From Acinetobacter boissieri (GTDB lineage Bacteria > Pseudomonadota > Gammaproteobacteria > Pseudomonadales > Moraxellaceae), in assembly GCF_900096955.1 (NCBI RefSeq), contig NZ_FMYL01000003.1:124001-188000 (forward strand): a stretch of DNA of 64,000 nt. The letters are read 5' to 3'. A model generated the notes under the pieces. That model made no database searches. It was not told where the DNA came from and was given only the letters and a program-made list of their open reading frames with translations. Position numbers and translations under genes: made by a program. Below, piece after piece: positions 19,075 to 28,713 of this stretch (position 1 is its first letter; each line of letters opens with the position of its first letter).

Positions 19075-19857
19075 TCAAATGACTTTAGATAAAAAGCTCT
19101 GTGTACGTTGTTGTTGTGGATTGTTCAATACAGCATCTGCACTACCGTGCTCGATGACAACGCCTTTATCCATAAATACCACATAATCAGCCACTTCTTT
19201 TGCAAAACCAATTTCATGGGTGACCACAACCATCGTTTTACCCAACTTTGCCAGCTGCTTAATCACAGCCAGTACTTCACCTACTAACTCGGGGTCTAAT
19301 GCAGAGGTCGGTTCATCAAATAAAATAACTTTAGGATCAAGTGCTAATGTGCGAGCAATCGCTACACGTTGTTGTTGGCCGCCAGACAATTGTTGTGGCC
19401 AAGCATCTATTTTTTCCTCTAACCCCACACTTCGTAGCAATTGTTTTGCACGTTCAACCGCTTCTGCTTTGGTTATTTTCTGATGTGCAAGTGGTGCTTC
19501 AATAATATTTTGTAGTACGGTTAAATGTGGGAAAAGATTAAAGTTCTGAAATACATAACCCACATGTATACGTTGTTTTAAAATATCTTTTTCTTTCAGC
19601 TCATACAACGTATCATTTTTCAGACGATAACCCATAAAATCATCATCAATTTTGATGACACCTTCATCTGCTTTTTCTAAATGATTCATGGTTCGAAGTA
19701 AGGTGGTTTTTCCAGAACCTGATGGACCTAAAATTACAGTCACTGAACCTGCAGGAATTTCTAAGCTAACATCTTTGAGTGCGTAATCGGCACCAAATTT
19801 TTTAGAAATCTTCTGAATTGAAATATGCCCAATGGCCTGTTTTATTTCTTGTGTCAT
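19075..19857 (-). CDS. Polar amino-acid ABC transporter ATPase
   Basis: This 260-residue single ABC domain of the GlnQ/HisP/ArtP family has Walker A GPSGSGKT, signature LSGGQQQR, Walker [15 protein letters not shown] and the H-loop THE. It drives uptake through the permease encoded one base upstream (19859). Substrate is not determinable; family members carry glutamine, histidine, arginine, cystine and others. Last gene of a three-gene importer operon. Confidence 0.92.
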   Translation of the reverse strand: MTQEIKQAIGHISIQKISKKFGADYALKDVSLEIPAGSVTVILGPSGSGKTTLLRTMNHLEKADEGVIKIDDDFMGYRLKNDTLYELKEKDILKQRIHVGYVFQNFNLFPHLTVLQNIIEAPLAHQKITKAEAVERAKQLLRSVGLEEKIDAWPQQLSGGQQQRVAIARTLALDPKVILFDEPTSALDPELVGEVLAVIKQLAKLGKTMVVVTHEIGFAKEVADYVVFMDKGVVIEHGSADAVLNNPQQQRTQSFLSKVI

Positions 19858-19858
19858 T

Positions 19859-20755
19859 TCATCTCCCCCACTTTGATCTTAAAATATGGAATAACCCTTT
19901 AAAACCAGTATTGCGTTTTTGTGCTCTAGAGAGTTTAGACTCAATCGCATATTGAATAACAGAGAACACACTAGTGATAATGGTATACCAAACAGCCGCA
20001 ACCATAAGTAAAGGAATAATTTGCTGATTACGGTTATATACCATCTGTACTGTATAAAATAGTTCAGGCATAGCAAGTACATAAACTATTGCTGTACCTT
20101 TAGACAAACTAATACACTCATTGACCAGCGCAGGTAAAATACTACGAATGGCTTGTGGAAAAATAATACGGTATGTTCGATGCCACCAAGACAAGCCCAA
20201 TGCAGATGATGCCTCAAATTGGCCTTTGTCTACCGCTAAAATACCACCACGAATAATTTCAGCCGTATATGCACTTTGTACAATTGCAAGCCCAATAAGT
20301 GCTGTTGTAAATTGATCTAATGCATTAATGGTTTTATAGCTTGCAAATACAACTTCTGTAAAAGGTATAGCAATCGCAATTTTTTCATACAAATATGAAA
20401 AGTTATATAAAACAATCAAAACCACCAGTAATGGCACTGAACGAAATAACCAAATGTAAAACCATGCCACGCTCTGTACAAGCCAAGATGATGACAAACG
20501 CATCATGGCTAAAATACCACCTAAAAAAAAGCTCAACAACATAGCGGCAAACGTCAGCTTTAAGGTCAAATACAATCCGCTAATTACTGCAGGGTCAAAA
20601 AACCACAAACGAAAAACAGACCATTCCCATTTGGAATTAAAAAATACAGATTCTAGTAAAATTAAAATCAGTAATATAGCGACAGCACTACCAATATAGC
20701 GCATAGGATGACGGGCTTTCACGACCCGATAAGGTAACTGCGAGTTTTGATCCAT
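19859..20755 (-). CDS. Polar amino-acid ABC transporter permease
   Basis: This 298-residue HisM/GlnP-family permease has a cytoplasmic N-terminal tail, a first helix at about 20-40, then the core helices and the EAA loop around [33 protein letters not shown]. It is encoded between the ATPase and the binding lipoprotein with almost no spacing. A single permease gene suggests a homodimeric channel. Confidence 0.92.
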   Translation of the reverse strand: MDQNSQLPYRVVKARHPMRYIGSAVAILLILILLESVFFNSKWEWSVFRLWFFDPAVISGLYLTLKLTFAAMLLSFFLGGILAMMRLSSSWLVQSVAWFYIWLFRSVPLLVVLIVLYNFSYLYEKIAIAIPFTEVVFASYKTINALDQFTTALIGLAIVQSAYTAEIIRGGILAVDKGQFEASSALGLSWWHRTYRIIFPQAIRSILPALVNECISLSKGTAIVYVLAMPELFYTVQMVYNRNQQIIPLLMVAAVWYTIITSVFSVIQYAIESKLSRAQKRNTGFKGLFHILRSKWGR

Positions 20756-20764
20756 AATAATAAC

Positions 20765-21745
20765 CTACTCTCCAAAACCTGATGGGTTAATTTCAGAGTG
20801 TTCTAATATTTCATTGGCCAGCCCCCAACGTGCGAGAACAGCATGCATTTTTCCATTTTTAATATTGCTATTGACTGCAATTTGTATGGCTTGATCGAGT
20901 CCAGCACCTTTTTTTAAGGTTACAGCAATATCTGCTGTTTTAGGCCATCCACCATTTAAGTAACCCACTCGTTTAATATTGGCACCATTTTCCATACGCC
21001 AAGTGCCCGATGGATTAGGTACGAAATACACATCAGCCCGCCCAGATTCTATTGCTAAAATTGCCATGGCTTTATCTTCAAAGTACACAGGCGTGGTAGG
21101 TGCTAAACCATTTTTTTTGTTTTCATCTATCCAACCCAGTAAAATTTTTTCTTGATTTGTACCAGCCCCTACAATCACACGTTGACCTGCAACATCTTTT
21201 GCTTCAGAGATATGCTGAATAGGGCTATCTTTAGCCACAAATAAACCCAAACTATCTTTTCTATAGGTTACAAAATCAAAGCGTTCTTTTCTGGGTTTAC
21301 TCACCGAAATATTAATTAAAGCTGCATCATATTTACCTGAGTTAATACCCAATGGCCAATCTTCCCAAGATGTCGGCACAAGTTTTAATTGCAATCCCAA
21401 TGTTTCTGCAATTAACCGTGCAACATCAACCTCTATGCCTATTGGTGTTTTATTATCCAAGGCAAGAGTTGTAATGGGTGGTGAATTTCCTGCAATCACA
21501 GCCACTGTAAAATAACCTGAATTAACAAGATGATAATTTACAGGAATTTTAGCAACAGCCGCTTGATCTATTGCACCATGAATTGGAATTGTATTACGTG
21601 CTAACAACTCTCGCATCGGCTTTGGCATGGTGAGTATGGTTGCATTTGAAACCGAAGAGTCACTATTTTGATGGGGTTCACAACCCACCAATATTATACT
21701 TACGCACAAACCCAGCAGTGTTAAAGCTCGATTACTAAAGGACAT
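20765..21745 (-). CDS. Amino-acid ABC transporter substrate-binding lipoprotein
   Basis: The 326 residues fit the SBP_bac_3 family. The N-terminus has a lipobox LVGC with Cys22, so it is probably an inner-membrane-anchored lipoprotein instead of a free periplasmic protein. After an unusual linker of about 60 residues comes the two-lobed domain with TPIGIEVDVARLIAETLG and KYDAALINISVSKPRKERFDF. First gene of the importer operon, separated from the upstream TonB receptor by a large palindromic terminator. Confidence 0.9.
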   Translation of the reverse strand: MSFSNRALTLLGLCVSIILVGCEPHQNSDSSVSNATILTMPKPMRELLARNTIPIHGAIDQAAVAKIPVNYHLVNSGYFTVAVIAGNSPPITTLALDNKTPIGIEVDVARLIAETLGLQLKLVPTSWEDWPLGINSGKYDAALINISVSKPRKERFDFVTYRKDSLGLFVAKDSPIQHISEAKDVAGQRVIVGAGTNQEKILLGWIDENKKNGLAPTTPVYFEDKAMAILAIESGRADVYFVPNPSGTWRMENGANIKRVGYLNGGWPKTADIAVTLKKGAGLDQAIQIAVNSNIKNGKMHAVLARWGLANEILEHSEINPSGFGE

Positions 21746-21768
21746 CTTTTTTATATCCTACAAATGTA

Positions 21769-21808
21769 AAAACATGCATGTACCTATATATAGGTACATG
21801 CATGTTTT
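21769..21808. terminator. 40-base perfect palindrome, probable terminator after the TonB receptor
   Basis: Bases 21769-21788 are exactly the inverse of 21789-21808, with A-rich and T-rich outer ends, giving a 20-base-pair hairpin on either strand. It lies 12 bases after the receptor stop, upstream of the amino-acid transporter genes on the same strand, so it may end the receptor transcript or limit read-through into the importer. Confidence 0.7.
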
Positions 21809-21820
21809 AATAAAGAAAAC

Positions 21821-24223
21821 TTACCAGTGATAATTTACACGCGTGTAATAAAACGCACCGTTGGCACCAAATGGTGAGAACAAGCTGTATTGAATACTAC
21901 CACCCGTAGAACTTGCAGTGGTACGGTCTTTATCTGGATAAACATTGGTAATGTTGTCACCACCCACTTCAAATTTCCAATTGCCCGTCTTGTATGATAA
22001 TGCCAAATCAAGTAGCCATTTTGCAGAGTACTTTTGATCTAGACTTGGACTCGTATTGCTATATGACACAAAACTTCCGTAACGTGTCACATTCGTACTA
22101 ATACCCCAGTTTCCTAAAGTATAGTCATTGGTAATGGTCAATTTATGTTTTGGTGTACTGCCCGCCAAAATACCATACTGCTCACGGCGATCGATACGGT
22201 TTAAGTTCACACCTAACGCATTCAAAATGGCAGGATTGGCACGAATTTTTGTTACTTTGTTTTCATTGTAGTTATATGCAACCGAGGTATTTAACTGACC
22301 ATATGGTAAGTTATTCCATGCATAATTCGCGACTAAATCTAAGCCTTTGGTACGTGTATCTGCCGCATTATTAAAGAAACGTACCGTATCAAAGTTAATA
22401 TTGCTAATACCATTGGCTGCTAAATAAGATTTAACGGTAGCACTGCTGGCACTAATATTTGACGACAAACTAATACGGTTTTTAATATCAATTAAGTACG
22501 CATCAAACGTGAGGTAAAAATTATCCGCCGGTGTTAATACAAAACCTAAGCTATAATCACGAGATGTCTCAGGCTTTAAATCTTCTGCACCGAGTAACCG
22601 TGCCACTTGTGATGTCGTTGAGAACGTACCCGCTTCAACAATACTTTGGTTCACAAGTTGTGATGATGTCTGCGTATAATTTGACTGTGCTAAGCTAGGT
22701 ACACGAAAGCCTGAAGAGAAATTACCACGAAATGCGATCGTTGGATTGACTGCATAACGTAGTGATAACGCACCATTGTCTGCATGACCAAAGTCATTAT
22801 AATACTCATGGCGATACGCTAAAGAGCCAGATAGTTTTTCTGTAATACTTGCATCTAAATCTAAATAAGCCGCAATATTATCTCGTGACCATTTGCCTGC
22901 ATCGACATCTCTAAAACCAGCTAAGCCCGAAGAGCCTGTTTTATAATACGAATTCGGATCACCTGCTTTAATTTGGTAGTTTTGGTTTAAATATTGCGCA
23001 CCTGTAGAAAATGTCAGCGGGCCGCTTAAACCTTTAATATCAAAATCACGAGATAAATCTAAGTTAATAACAGTTTGATCATTAATCAGTGCGCCGTTAT
23101 AAAAACGTGTTGGCGTATAGCCAAAGTCTTTATACGTACTTACGTTAATGGTATCTGTACGCACTTGGTATTTGTTACGACCAAAATCTGCAGACACATC
23201 ATAACGCCAATCTGCAAGATCGCCTTTCACACCAACAACAGCTGCAAGATCTTCAGATTGACCAAAAATAAGTGGCAAATAACCATTTGGATACAATGCT
23301 AAAATATTACTACTTGAAGTACTTAAACGATAAAATGCAGCAGATTCAGCATCTTTACGGCTGTATGTTGCAAAACCATACAAGGTTGCGTTGTCTGATA
23401 AATCGTATTCACTATTTAAAGCAATTTTCACACTTTCTTGTTTAGGATCGCCGTAACGGAACGTACGTTGGCCATACGTGGTTGCTTTAGGGTCACGACT
23501 ATCTGTTCCTGCTCGGTTGGTACTGTCATCACCTTCCAATTCACCAGCAAAAGTTACAAAACCTTTGCCTTGTAAACTTGTACCACCAGAAACATAAGTT
23601 TGTTTTTGTTCACCATCGCCTTCACTATACTTACCGTAACGTACACCAACATCACCATGTTTAGTGTCTGTTTTTAGAATAATATTAATTACACCTGCGA
23701 TCGCATCTGAACCATAACGTGCAGATGCACCATCTTTAAGTACTTCAATACGGCTAACAGCAGACATTGGAATCGCATTTAAATCTGTTGGTGATGAACC
23801 ACGACCAATTGTTCCACCCATATTAATAAAAGCGCTGGTATGACGGCGTTTACCATTGACTAAAACCAACACTTGATCAGGAGATAAGCCCTTTAGCTGT
23901 GCTGGTCGCACAAACTCGGTACCGTCTGCAACTGAAGGTCTTGGAAAGTTAATTGAAGGAATAAGCTTAGATAATGCTGTACCTAACTCACTGCTACCTG
24001 TACGTTTTTGTAATTCGTCTGCAGTCACAACGTCAATTGGTTGCGAAGACTGAGTGGCTGATCGGTTTACTTTACGTGTACCAGTTACAATAATTGCACT
24101 TAAAGCTTGTACTTTGTTTTCTGTACTGGCTGGTGCAGTGTTATTTTCTTCTGCATGCACCACAGGATACAGACTGCTGGCAACAAGCAATGTCAAAAGT
24201 TTGACTTGAAACTTATTATTCAT
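21821..24223 (-). CDS. TonB-dependent outer-membrane receptor
   Basis: This 800-residue receptor has a signal peptide ending near VHA-EEN, a TonB-box-like LSAIIVTGTRK, a plug domain (about 55-175, with VLVLVNGKRRHTSAFINMGG and RIEVLKDGASARYGSDAIAGVINIIL) and a barrel ending in the aromatic residue Trp (RVNYHW). Ligand unknown. It is followed on the same strand by an amino-acid ABC importer, suggesting, but not proving, a shared small-molecule substrate. I prefer the ATG at 24221-24223 because AGGG is too close to the ATG three codons earlier (24232). Confidence 0.88.
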   Translation of the reverse strand: MNNKFQVKLLTLLVASSLYPVVHAEENNTAPASTENKVQALSAIIVTGTRKVNRSATQSSQPIDVVTADELQKRTGSSELGTALSKLIPSINFPRPSVADGTEFVRPAQLKGLSPDQVLVLVNGKRRHTSAFINMGGTIGRGSSPTDLNAIPMSAVSRIEVLKDGASARYGSDAIAGVINIILKTDTKHGDVGVRYGKYSEGDGEQKQTYVSGGTSLQGKGFVTFAGELEGDDSTNRAGTDSRDPKATTYGQRTFRYGDPKQESVKIALNSEYDLSDNATLYGFATYSRKDAESAAFYRLSTSSSNILALYPNGYLPLIFGQSEDLAAVVGVKGDLADWRYDVSADFGRNKYQVRTDTINVSTYKDFGYTPTRFYNGALINDQTVINLDLSRDFDIKGLSGPLTFSTGAQYLNQNYQIKAGDPNSYYKTGSSGLAGFRDVDAGKWSRDNIAAYLDLDASITEKLSGSLAYRHEYYNDFGHADNGALSLRYAVNPTIAFRGNFSSGFRVPSLAQSNYTQTSSQLVNQSIVEAGTFSTTSQVARLLGAEDLKPETSRDYSLGFVLTPADNFYLTFDAYLIDIKNRISLSSNISASSATVKSYLAANGISNINFDTVRFFNNAADTRTKGLDLVANYAWNNLPYGQLNTSVAYNYNENKVTKIRANPAILNALGVNLNRIDRREQYGILAGSTPKHKLTITNDYTLGNWGISTNVTRYGSFVSYSNTSPSLDQKYSAKWLLDLALSYKTGNWKFEVGGDNITNVYPDKDRTTASSTGGSIQYSLFSPFGANGAFYYTRVNYHW

Positions 24224-24265
24224 ATTAGACATATCCCTAACTTAATGTATGTTTATGTTACAAAC

Positions 24266-24295
24266 ACTATATTTTATGTAAATCAAGTTTTACAA
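24266..24295 (-). promoter_or_regulatory. Candidate promoter of the TonB receptor
   Basis: On the minus strand TTGTAA (24290-24295) and TATAGT (24266-24271) are 18 bases apart, placing the start about 35 bases before the receptor ATG. Confidence 0.4.
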
Positions 24296-24626
24296 CTATG
24301 TTTATTTAAAAAATAGATATTGTTTTAGTATCAGTGTTTTAAATTGTACGTTATCAGATCGCCCTTAACATACTTTTCATTTTATAGCGTCACACAAAAG
24401 TAATCTAAGTTATTATTTTAACTCAACTTAACATAGTAATTTATACAAAATATGTACTAGCATCAAGTATTATTGCTTTTATTTCTTCATAAATTATATT
24501 CATTAATACAAAAAATAGTTTATAAAAAAACATGAGGCATGCATTACATTAACATGACTGTATGTTCTTTTTATATACAAAGTTAAATCACTTATTCACT
24601 ACACACATACATAGAAGCAACTTTTG
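24296..24626. other. AT-rich intergenic region, no gene seen
   Basis: This is non-coding DNA between the receptor start and the stop of the UvrA-like gene, both on the minus strand. I see no convincing terminator for the UvrA-like gene, no RNA gene and no credible small reading frame. Confidence 0.4.
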
Positions 24627-26891
24627 TTACTTATTTCCCATTAAATAATGACTCAAGTAAGTCGCTGTTAGTGAAATCTGTGGTTTCTCTAATAACATTT
24701 GGACTGTACCTACAAACATAACCTGTCCCCCTTGTTCTCCTGCATCTGGCCCAATATCAATCACCCAATCTGCTTGAGCAATCAAATCTAAATTATGTTC
24801 AATCAAAATTAAAGTATTGCCTTCATCTACAATATAATTTAAAAGCTGTAATAACTTTTCTGTATCTGATGGATGCAAGCCCGTACTAGGTTCATCTAAC
24901 ACCAAAATATGGTCACGTTGACCAAGCTCTTTACTGAGCTTTAAGCGCTGACGCTCCCCACCTGAAAATGTATTTAAACGCTGACCTAATGCTAAATAAT
25001 CTAAGCCTAAGCGTATTAAGCGTTGTAACTTTTGTTGAATTTTATCTTGTGTGAAAAAGTGTTGTGCTTCTGATACTGTCATGGCTAAAACTTGGGTAAT
25101 ATTTTTGCCTTGATACATATACTCCAAAACTTCTTTTTTATAGCCTGTGCCCTGACAAACTTCACACGTCAACTCAATATTATCTAAAAATGCCAGTTCA
25201 ATTTTTTCAATGCCTAAACCATGACAATGTGGGCATGCACCTTCACTATTGTAGCTAAACAACTTCATACTCACTTGATTTTGTTCGGCAAATAATTTTC
25301 TAACATCATCTGATAAATCTAAGAAAGTTAACAAATTAGAGCGTACACTGGCCATAATCGCAGACTGATCAATCACTTTTGCATGCGGATACTGCTGTGG
25401 TAATACCTGTGTCATTAATGTACTTTTCCCAGACCCCGCAACGCCCGTGACTACAGTTAAACAATGTATAGGAATATCAACTGTGATATTTTTTAAATTA
25501 AAAATATTAGCATCTTTCACAGTCATCACTTGTTGGAATGTTCTCGCTTGCTTTTTAAAATGTCGAGGCTGTGAGAAGTACTGTCCTGTTACGCCTTGTG
25601 AAAGTGCCAATCCTGCAAAATTTCCCTGATAGACCAACTGACCGCCATGTACACCAGATTTTGGACCAATATCAATTACTTGATCTGCGATTTTAATCAA
25701 TTCTGGGTCATGTTCAACCAACAATACGGTATTGCCTTTATCTCTAATTTTTTCAATCATATGCGCAATATTTTCTACATCTCTTGGATGCAAACCTACG
25801 CTGGGTTCATCAAAAATATAAAGTAAGTCAACCAAGCTATTACCTAAATGTTTGACCATTTTAATACGTTGCCCTTCACCACCAGATAACGTATTACTAG
25901 TACGGTCTAAACTTAAATAGCTTAACCCTACCAAATCCAGCATATCTAATTTATGCACAATTTCATCGAGTAAAATTTGATACTTTGGTGCATTCATCGT
26001 ACCAATAAAGTCATGTAACTTGGTGACTGAAAGTGCTGTACACTGTGCAATATTTAAACCCTGAATGGTGCAACTGAGCGATTTAGTATTTAAACGTTGC
26101 CCATGGCATTCAGAACATGCTTTTACTTCAATAATGTCATCAAGTCTCGCTTTGTAACGATTTCTTTCTTGGGCTTGTCCTTTCATAAAATTGCGTTCAA
26201 ATCGAGTAATTAAACCTTCATATAGCGCTGTTTTTTTCCACTGTGCTGTTGGATTTTTCGGTTTATGTTGTTTGGCATTGAGTAAAATATCCCATTCTTT
26301 AGTGCTATAGTCTTTTAGCTTTTTATCTAAATCAAAGTATCCAGAATCTGCATAACGTAGCCAACGCCACGCATTCGGCTGATACGTTGGAAATGAAATT
26401 GCCCCTTCATTTAATGATTTGTTTTGATCTAAAATTTTATAAATGTTCAGTGTTTGTTCAAAACCTGTTCCCTCACAGCGTAAGCACATACCACTGGGGT
26501 GATTAAACGAAAATACTTGTGAGTATCCAACAAACGGCGTACCTACACGAGAAAATAACAACCTTAAACTGGCATAAATATCAGTCGCTGTTGCAACGGT
26601 TGAACGAATGCTTCCAGACAGTGGTTTTTGGTCAATAATCACCGGTACATTTAAGTTTTCAATACGGTCAACTTCTGCTTGTGGCGCACTTTGCAAACGA
26701 TTTCGAGTAAATGTGTCATAGGTTTCATTGATTTGACGCTGTGCTTCAGCTCCAATCGTTTCAAACACCAAAGAGGACTTTCCAGAGCCAGAAACTCCTG
26801 TAAAGACTACAATTTGATTTTTAGGAATTTGCAAAGAAATATTTTTCAAATTGTTTTGTCGTGCACCATAAATATTGATTGTTTTTATCAT
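24627..26891 (-). CDS. UvrA2-like excinuclease ATPase
   Basis: The 754 residues contain two UvrA-type ABC domains. Walker A motifs are GVSGSGKSS (near residue 35) and GVAGSGKST. Signatures are LSGGEGQR and FSGGERQR. Zinc-binding Cys pairs are visible (CLRCEGTG, CSECHGQR, CPHCHG, CEVCQGTG). At about 750 residues it is much shorter than housekeeping UvrA (about 940) and appears to lack the UvrB-binding insertion near the N-terminus, as in class II UvrA (UvrA2) proteins linked to DNA-binding drug tolerance. It is probably not the main nucleotide-excision UvrA. It stands alone, with AGGTG about 11 bases upstream of its ATG. Confidence 0.82.
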   Translation of the reverse strand: MIKTINIYGARQNNLKNISLQIPKNQIVVFTGVSGSGKSSLVFETIGAEAQRQINETYDTFTRNRLQSAPQAEVDRIENLNVPVIIDQKPLSGSIRSTVATATDIYASLRLLFSRVGTPFVGYSQVFSFNHPSGMCLRCEGTGFEQTLNIYKILDQNKSLNEGAISFPTYQPNAWRWLRYADSGYFDLDKKLKDYSTKEWDILLNAKQHKPKNPTAQWKKTALYEGLITRFERNFMKGQAQERNRYKARLDDIIEVKACSECHGQRLNTKSLSCTIQGLNIAQCTALSVTKLHDFIGTMNAPKYQILLDEIVHKLDMLDLVGLSYLSLDRTSNTLSGGEGQRIKMVKHLGNSLVDLLYIFDEPSVGLHPRDVENIAHMIEKIRDKGNTVLLVEHDPELIKIADQVIDIGPKSGVHGGQLVYQGNFAGLALSQGVTGQYFSQPRHFKKQARTFQQVMTVKDANIFNLKNITVDIPIHCLTVVTGVAGSGKSTLMTQVLPQQYPHAKVIDQSAIMASVRSNLLTFLDLSDDVRKLFAEQNQVSMKLFSYNSEGACPHCHGLGIEKIELAFLDNIELTCEVCQGTGYKKEVLEYMYQGKNITQVLAMTVSEAQHFFTQDKIQQKLQRLIRLGLDYLALGQRLNTFSGGERQRLKLSKELGQRDHILVLDEPSTGLHPSDTEKLLQLLNYIVDEGNTLILIEHNLDLIAQADWVIDIGPDAGEQGGQVMFVGTVQMLLEKPQISLTATYLSHYLMGNK

Positions 26892-27037
26892 GGCGTATTC
26901 ACCTACTTTTCTATTAAATAAATTGTCTGATTAATATACAAAAAGTAAAACACATAAATACTTTTATTTACATAACATCAACATGATGCCTTTCATAAAA
27001 AACTAACATGACATATCTATTGTTTGAGTCAGCACTT

Positions 27038-27580
27038 ATGTCAGTACATTCTTTTTTTAAAATTTTTATATTAATAATGACTGGCCTACTCAGCGCATGC
27101 TCAACCCTTGGACCACATGGTGGTTCAGTACAACAAAGATCTGCCAAACTGTCTACTGCATTGCAACGTGCTTACCATGTACCCTATGATAAAGCGAATG
27201 CCGTTTCTCCATTAATTATTCAATCCGCTGACCAATATCATGTGCCTGCAGAACTAATTGCAGCCACGATTCGACAAGAATCTAATTATCGCAGTCAGCT
27301 TAGGTCTACTGGTGGCGCGATTGGCCTTGCACAAATTATACCTAGCTATTGGTCAAATACATGTCCGGGTAACTTATATGATGATCGTGTAAATATTTAC
27401 TGTAATGCTTATATTCTAGCGCAATACAAAACTCTTTCTGGTTCTTGGTTTAAAGCTTCTGCCTATTATAACGTGGGCCCTACAGGCTATAGCTCTAGTT
27501 TTTTCACACGTCATAAAGCAAAAAAGTATGCTCGTTCTGTTAGACACTACAAAAAGCAGTTGAAACAAGCCTTGCCATAA
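27038..27580 (+). CDS. Lytic transglycosylase (SLT family) lipoprotein
   Basis: About 180 residues. The N-terminus MSVHSFFKIFILIMTGLLSAC gives a lipobox with Cys21. The SLT domain follows with the catalytic Glu in TIRQESNYRSQLRSTGGAIGLAQIIPSYW and the late motif ASAYYNVGPTGY. It should cleave peptidoglycan glycan strands to anhydro-muropeptides from a membrane-bound position. I start at the ATG at 27038 because it gives a standard lipoprotein signal with GAG 9 bases upstream; the ATG at 27008 would add ten residues and has no ribosome site. Small MltE/EmtA-like enzymes are the closest known type. Confidence 0.85.
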   Translation: MSVHSFFKIFILIMTGLLSACSTLGPHGGSVQQRSAKLSTALQRAYHVPYDKANAVSPLIIQSADQYHVPAELIAATIRQESNYRSQLRSTGGAIGLAQIIPSYWSNTCPGNLYDDRVNIYCNAYILAQYKTLSGSWFKASAYYNVGPTGYSSSFFTRHKAKKYARSVRHYKKQLKQALP

Positions 27581-27660
27581 GACTATTGTGCTACTTGTGA
27601 AACCAAAGTATCATTAAACAGTCACAGAAGTGTCATATTCTATTTGTTATGATACTCAGC

Positions 27661-27678
27661 AATGAGATCGTTCTCATT
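27661..27678. promoter_or_regulatory. Candidate operator of the LacI-type regulator
   Basis: AATGAGA-TCGT-TCTCATT is an 18-base dyad lying 12 bases before the regulator ATG and just after TATGAT (27648-27653), a possible -10 box. Position and symmetry suit autoregulation of the operon. Fur-box resemblance is superficial because the symmetry has even spacing. Confidence 0.45.
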
Positions 27679-27690
27679 TGAGTAATTATT

Positions 27691-28713
27691 ATGAGTAATC
27701 TAGTTCAAATATCTAAAATTGCTGGTGTTTCTAGAGCAACTGTTGCAAGGGCATTTTCATCCCCTGAGCAAGTAAAACTCGAAACACGAGAAAGAATATA
27801 CCAAGTCGCAAAAACACTTGGTTTTAGACCAAATTATGCAGCACGTCAGCTGAGAACTCAAAGTAGTAAAATGTTAGGCGTTATGCTCCCTACGCTTGAC
27901 AACCCAATTTTTAGTGGGCAACTAGAAGCCATGGAAAAAATGGCCAGAGAGCATGATTACTCTTTATTGGTGGCAACCACTGAATACGACCCTCAGTCAG
28001 AGCTTGAAGTCTTGGAAAACATGCTTAGACAACGTGTTGATGGCCTCATTTTAACCGTTGCTAACGCACAACAAAGTGATTGTTTAAATAAAATCAAACA
28101 AGAATCAATACCTACTGTTCTCACCCATAACCCTGTCGAAAACACAGATTTTATTACAATTAGTATAGACAACTATGCTGCAATGTATGATGCAACACAA
28201 CGCCTCATTCAATATGGTCACAATAATATTGCCATGATCACTGGACCTTTTTTTCAATCAGATCGTTCCGCTTTACGCTACCAAGGCTATGCCGATGCAA
28301 TGACAGCAGCTGGTTTAACAGCTCTGCCAGTCGTTGAAATGCAAAGTCATACCCAAGTACAAATCGATACTTTGTTGCCTCTTTTAAAACAAAATATAAC
28401 TGCTTTATTGTGCTCAAATGATCTTTTAGCGCTCAGCAGTATTGGTAACCTACAACGCTTAGGCTATTTAGTTCCAGAGCATATTTCTGTCGTTGGTTTT
28501 GATGGTATTGCTCTTGGTAAAACGCTTTATCCCGCTTTGTCATCTGTGGCACAACCACGAGAGCTTTTGGGGTGGCTCTCAGTAAAAACACTGTTACAGA
28601 TGATTTCTGGTCAGACCGTTACATCACAAACCCTATGTACTCAATTTAACCTAGAGGAAAGCATGTCAAATGCACCTCAAACAACATCTATTACTCATAA
28701 GGATATTTTATGA
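27691..28713 (+). CDS. LacI-family transcriptional regulator
   Basis: This 340-residue regulator has an N-terminal LacI helix-turn-helix (VQISKIAGVSRATVARAFSSPEQVKLETRERI, about 4-35), a hinge near NYAARQLRTQ, and a periplasmic-binding-protein-like effector domain (about 60-325). It begins the operon with the downstream phosphodiester-type ABC importer; its stop overlaps the next ATG (ATGA). It probably represses the operon and is released by a substrate-derived ligand. An 18-base dyad immediately upstream is the likely operator. Confidence 0.9.
   Translation: MSNLVQISKIAGVSRATVARAFSSPEQVKLETRERIYQVAKTLGFRPNYAARQLRTQSSKMLGVMLPTLDNPIFSGQLEAMEKMAREHDYSLLVATTEYDPQSELEVLENMLRQRVDGLILTVANAQQSDCLNKIKQESIPTVLTHNPVENTDFITISIDNYAAMYDATQRLIQYGHNNIAMITGPFFQSDRSALRYQGYADAMTAAGLTALPVVEMQSHTQVQIDTLLPLLKQNITALLCSNDLLALSSIGNLQRLGYLVPEHISVVGFDGIALGKTLYPALSSVAQPRELLGWLSVKTLLQMISGQTVTSQTLCTQFNLEESMSNAPQTTSITHKDIL

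Noticed and set aside
27661-27678. Fur box
   Set aside because: The AATGAGA/TCTCATT arms resemble Fur half-sites, but the symmetry centre has even spacing and the operon is better explained by a LacI regulator and a phosphodiesterase.
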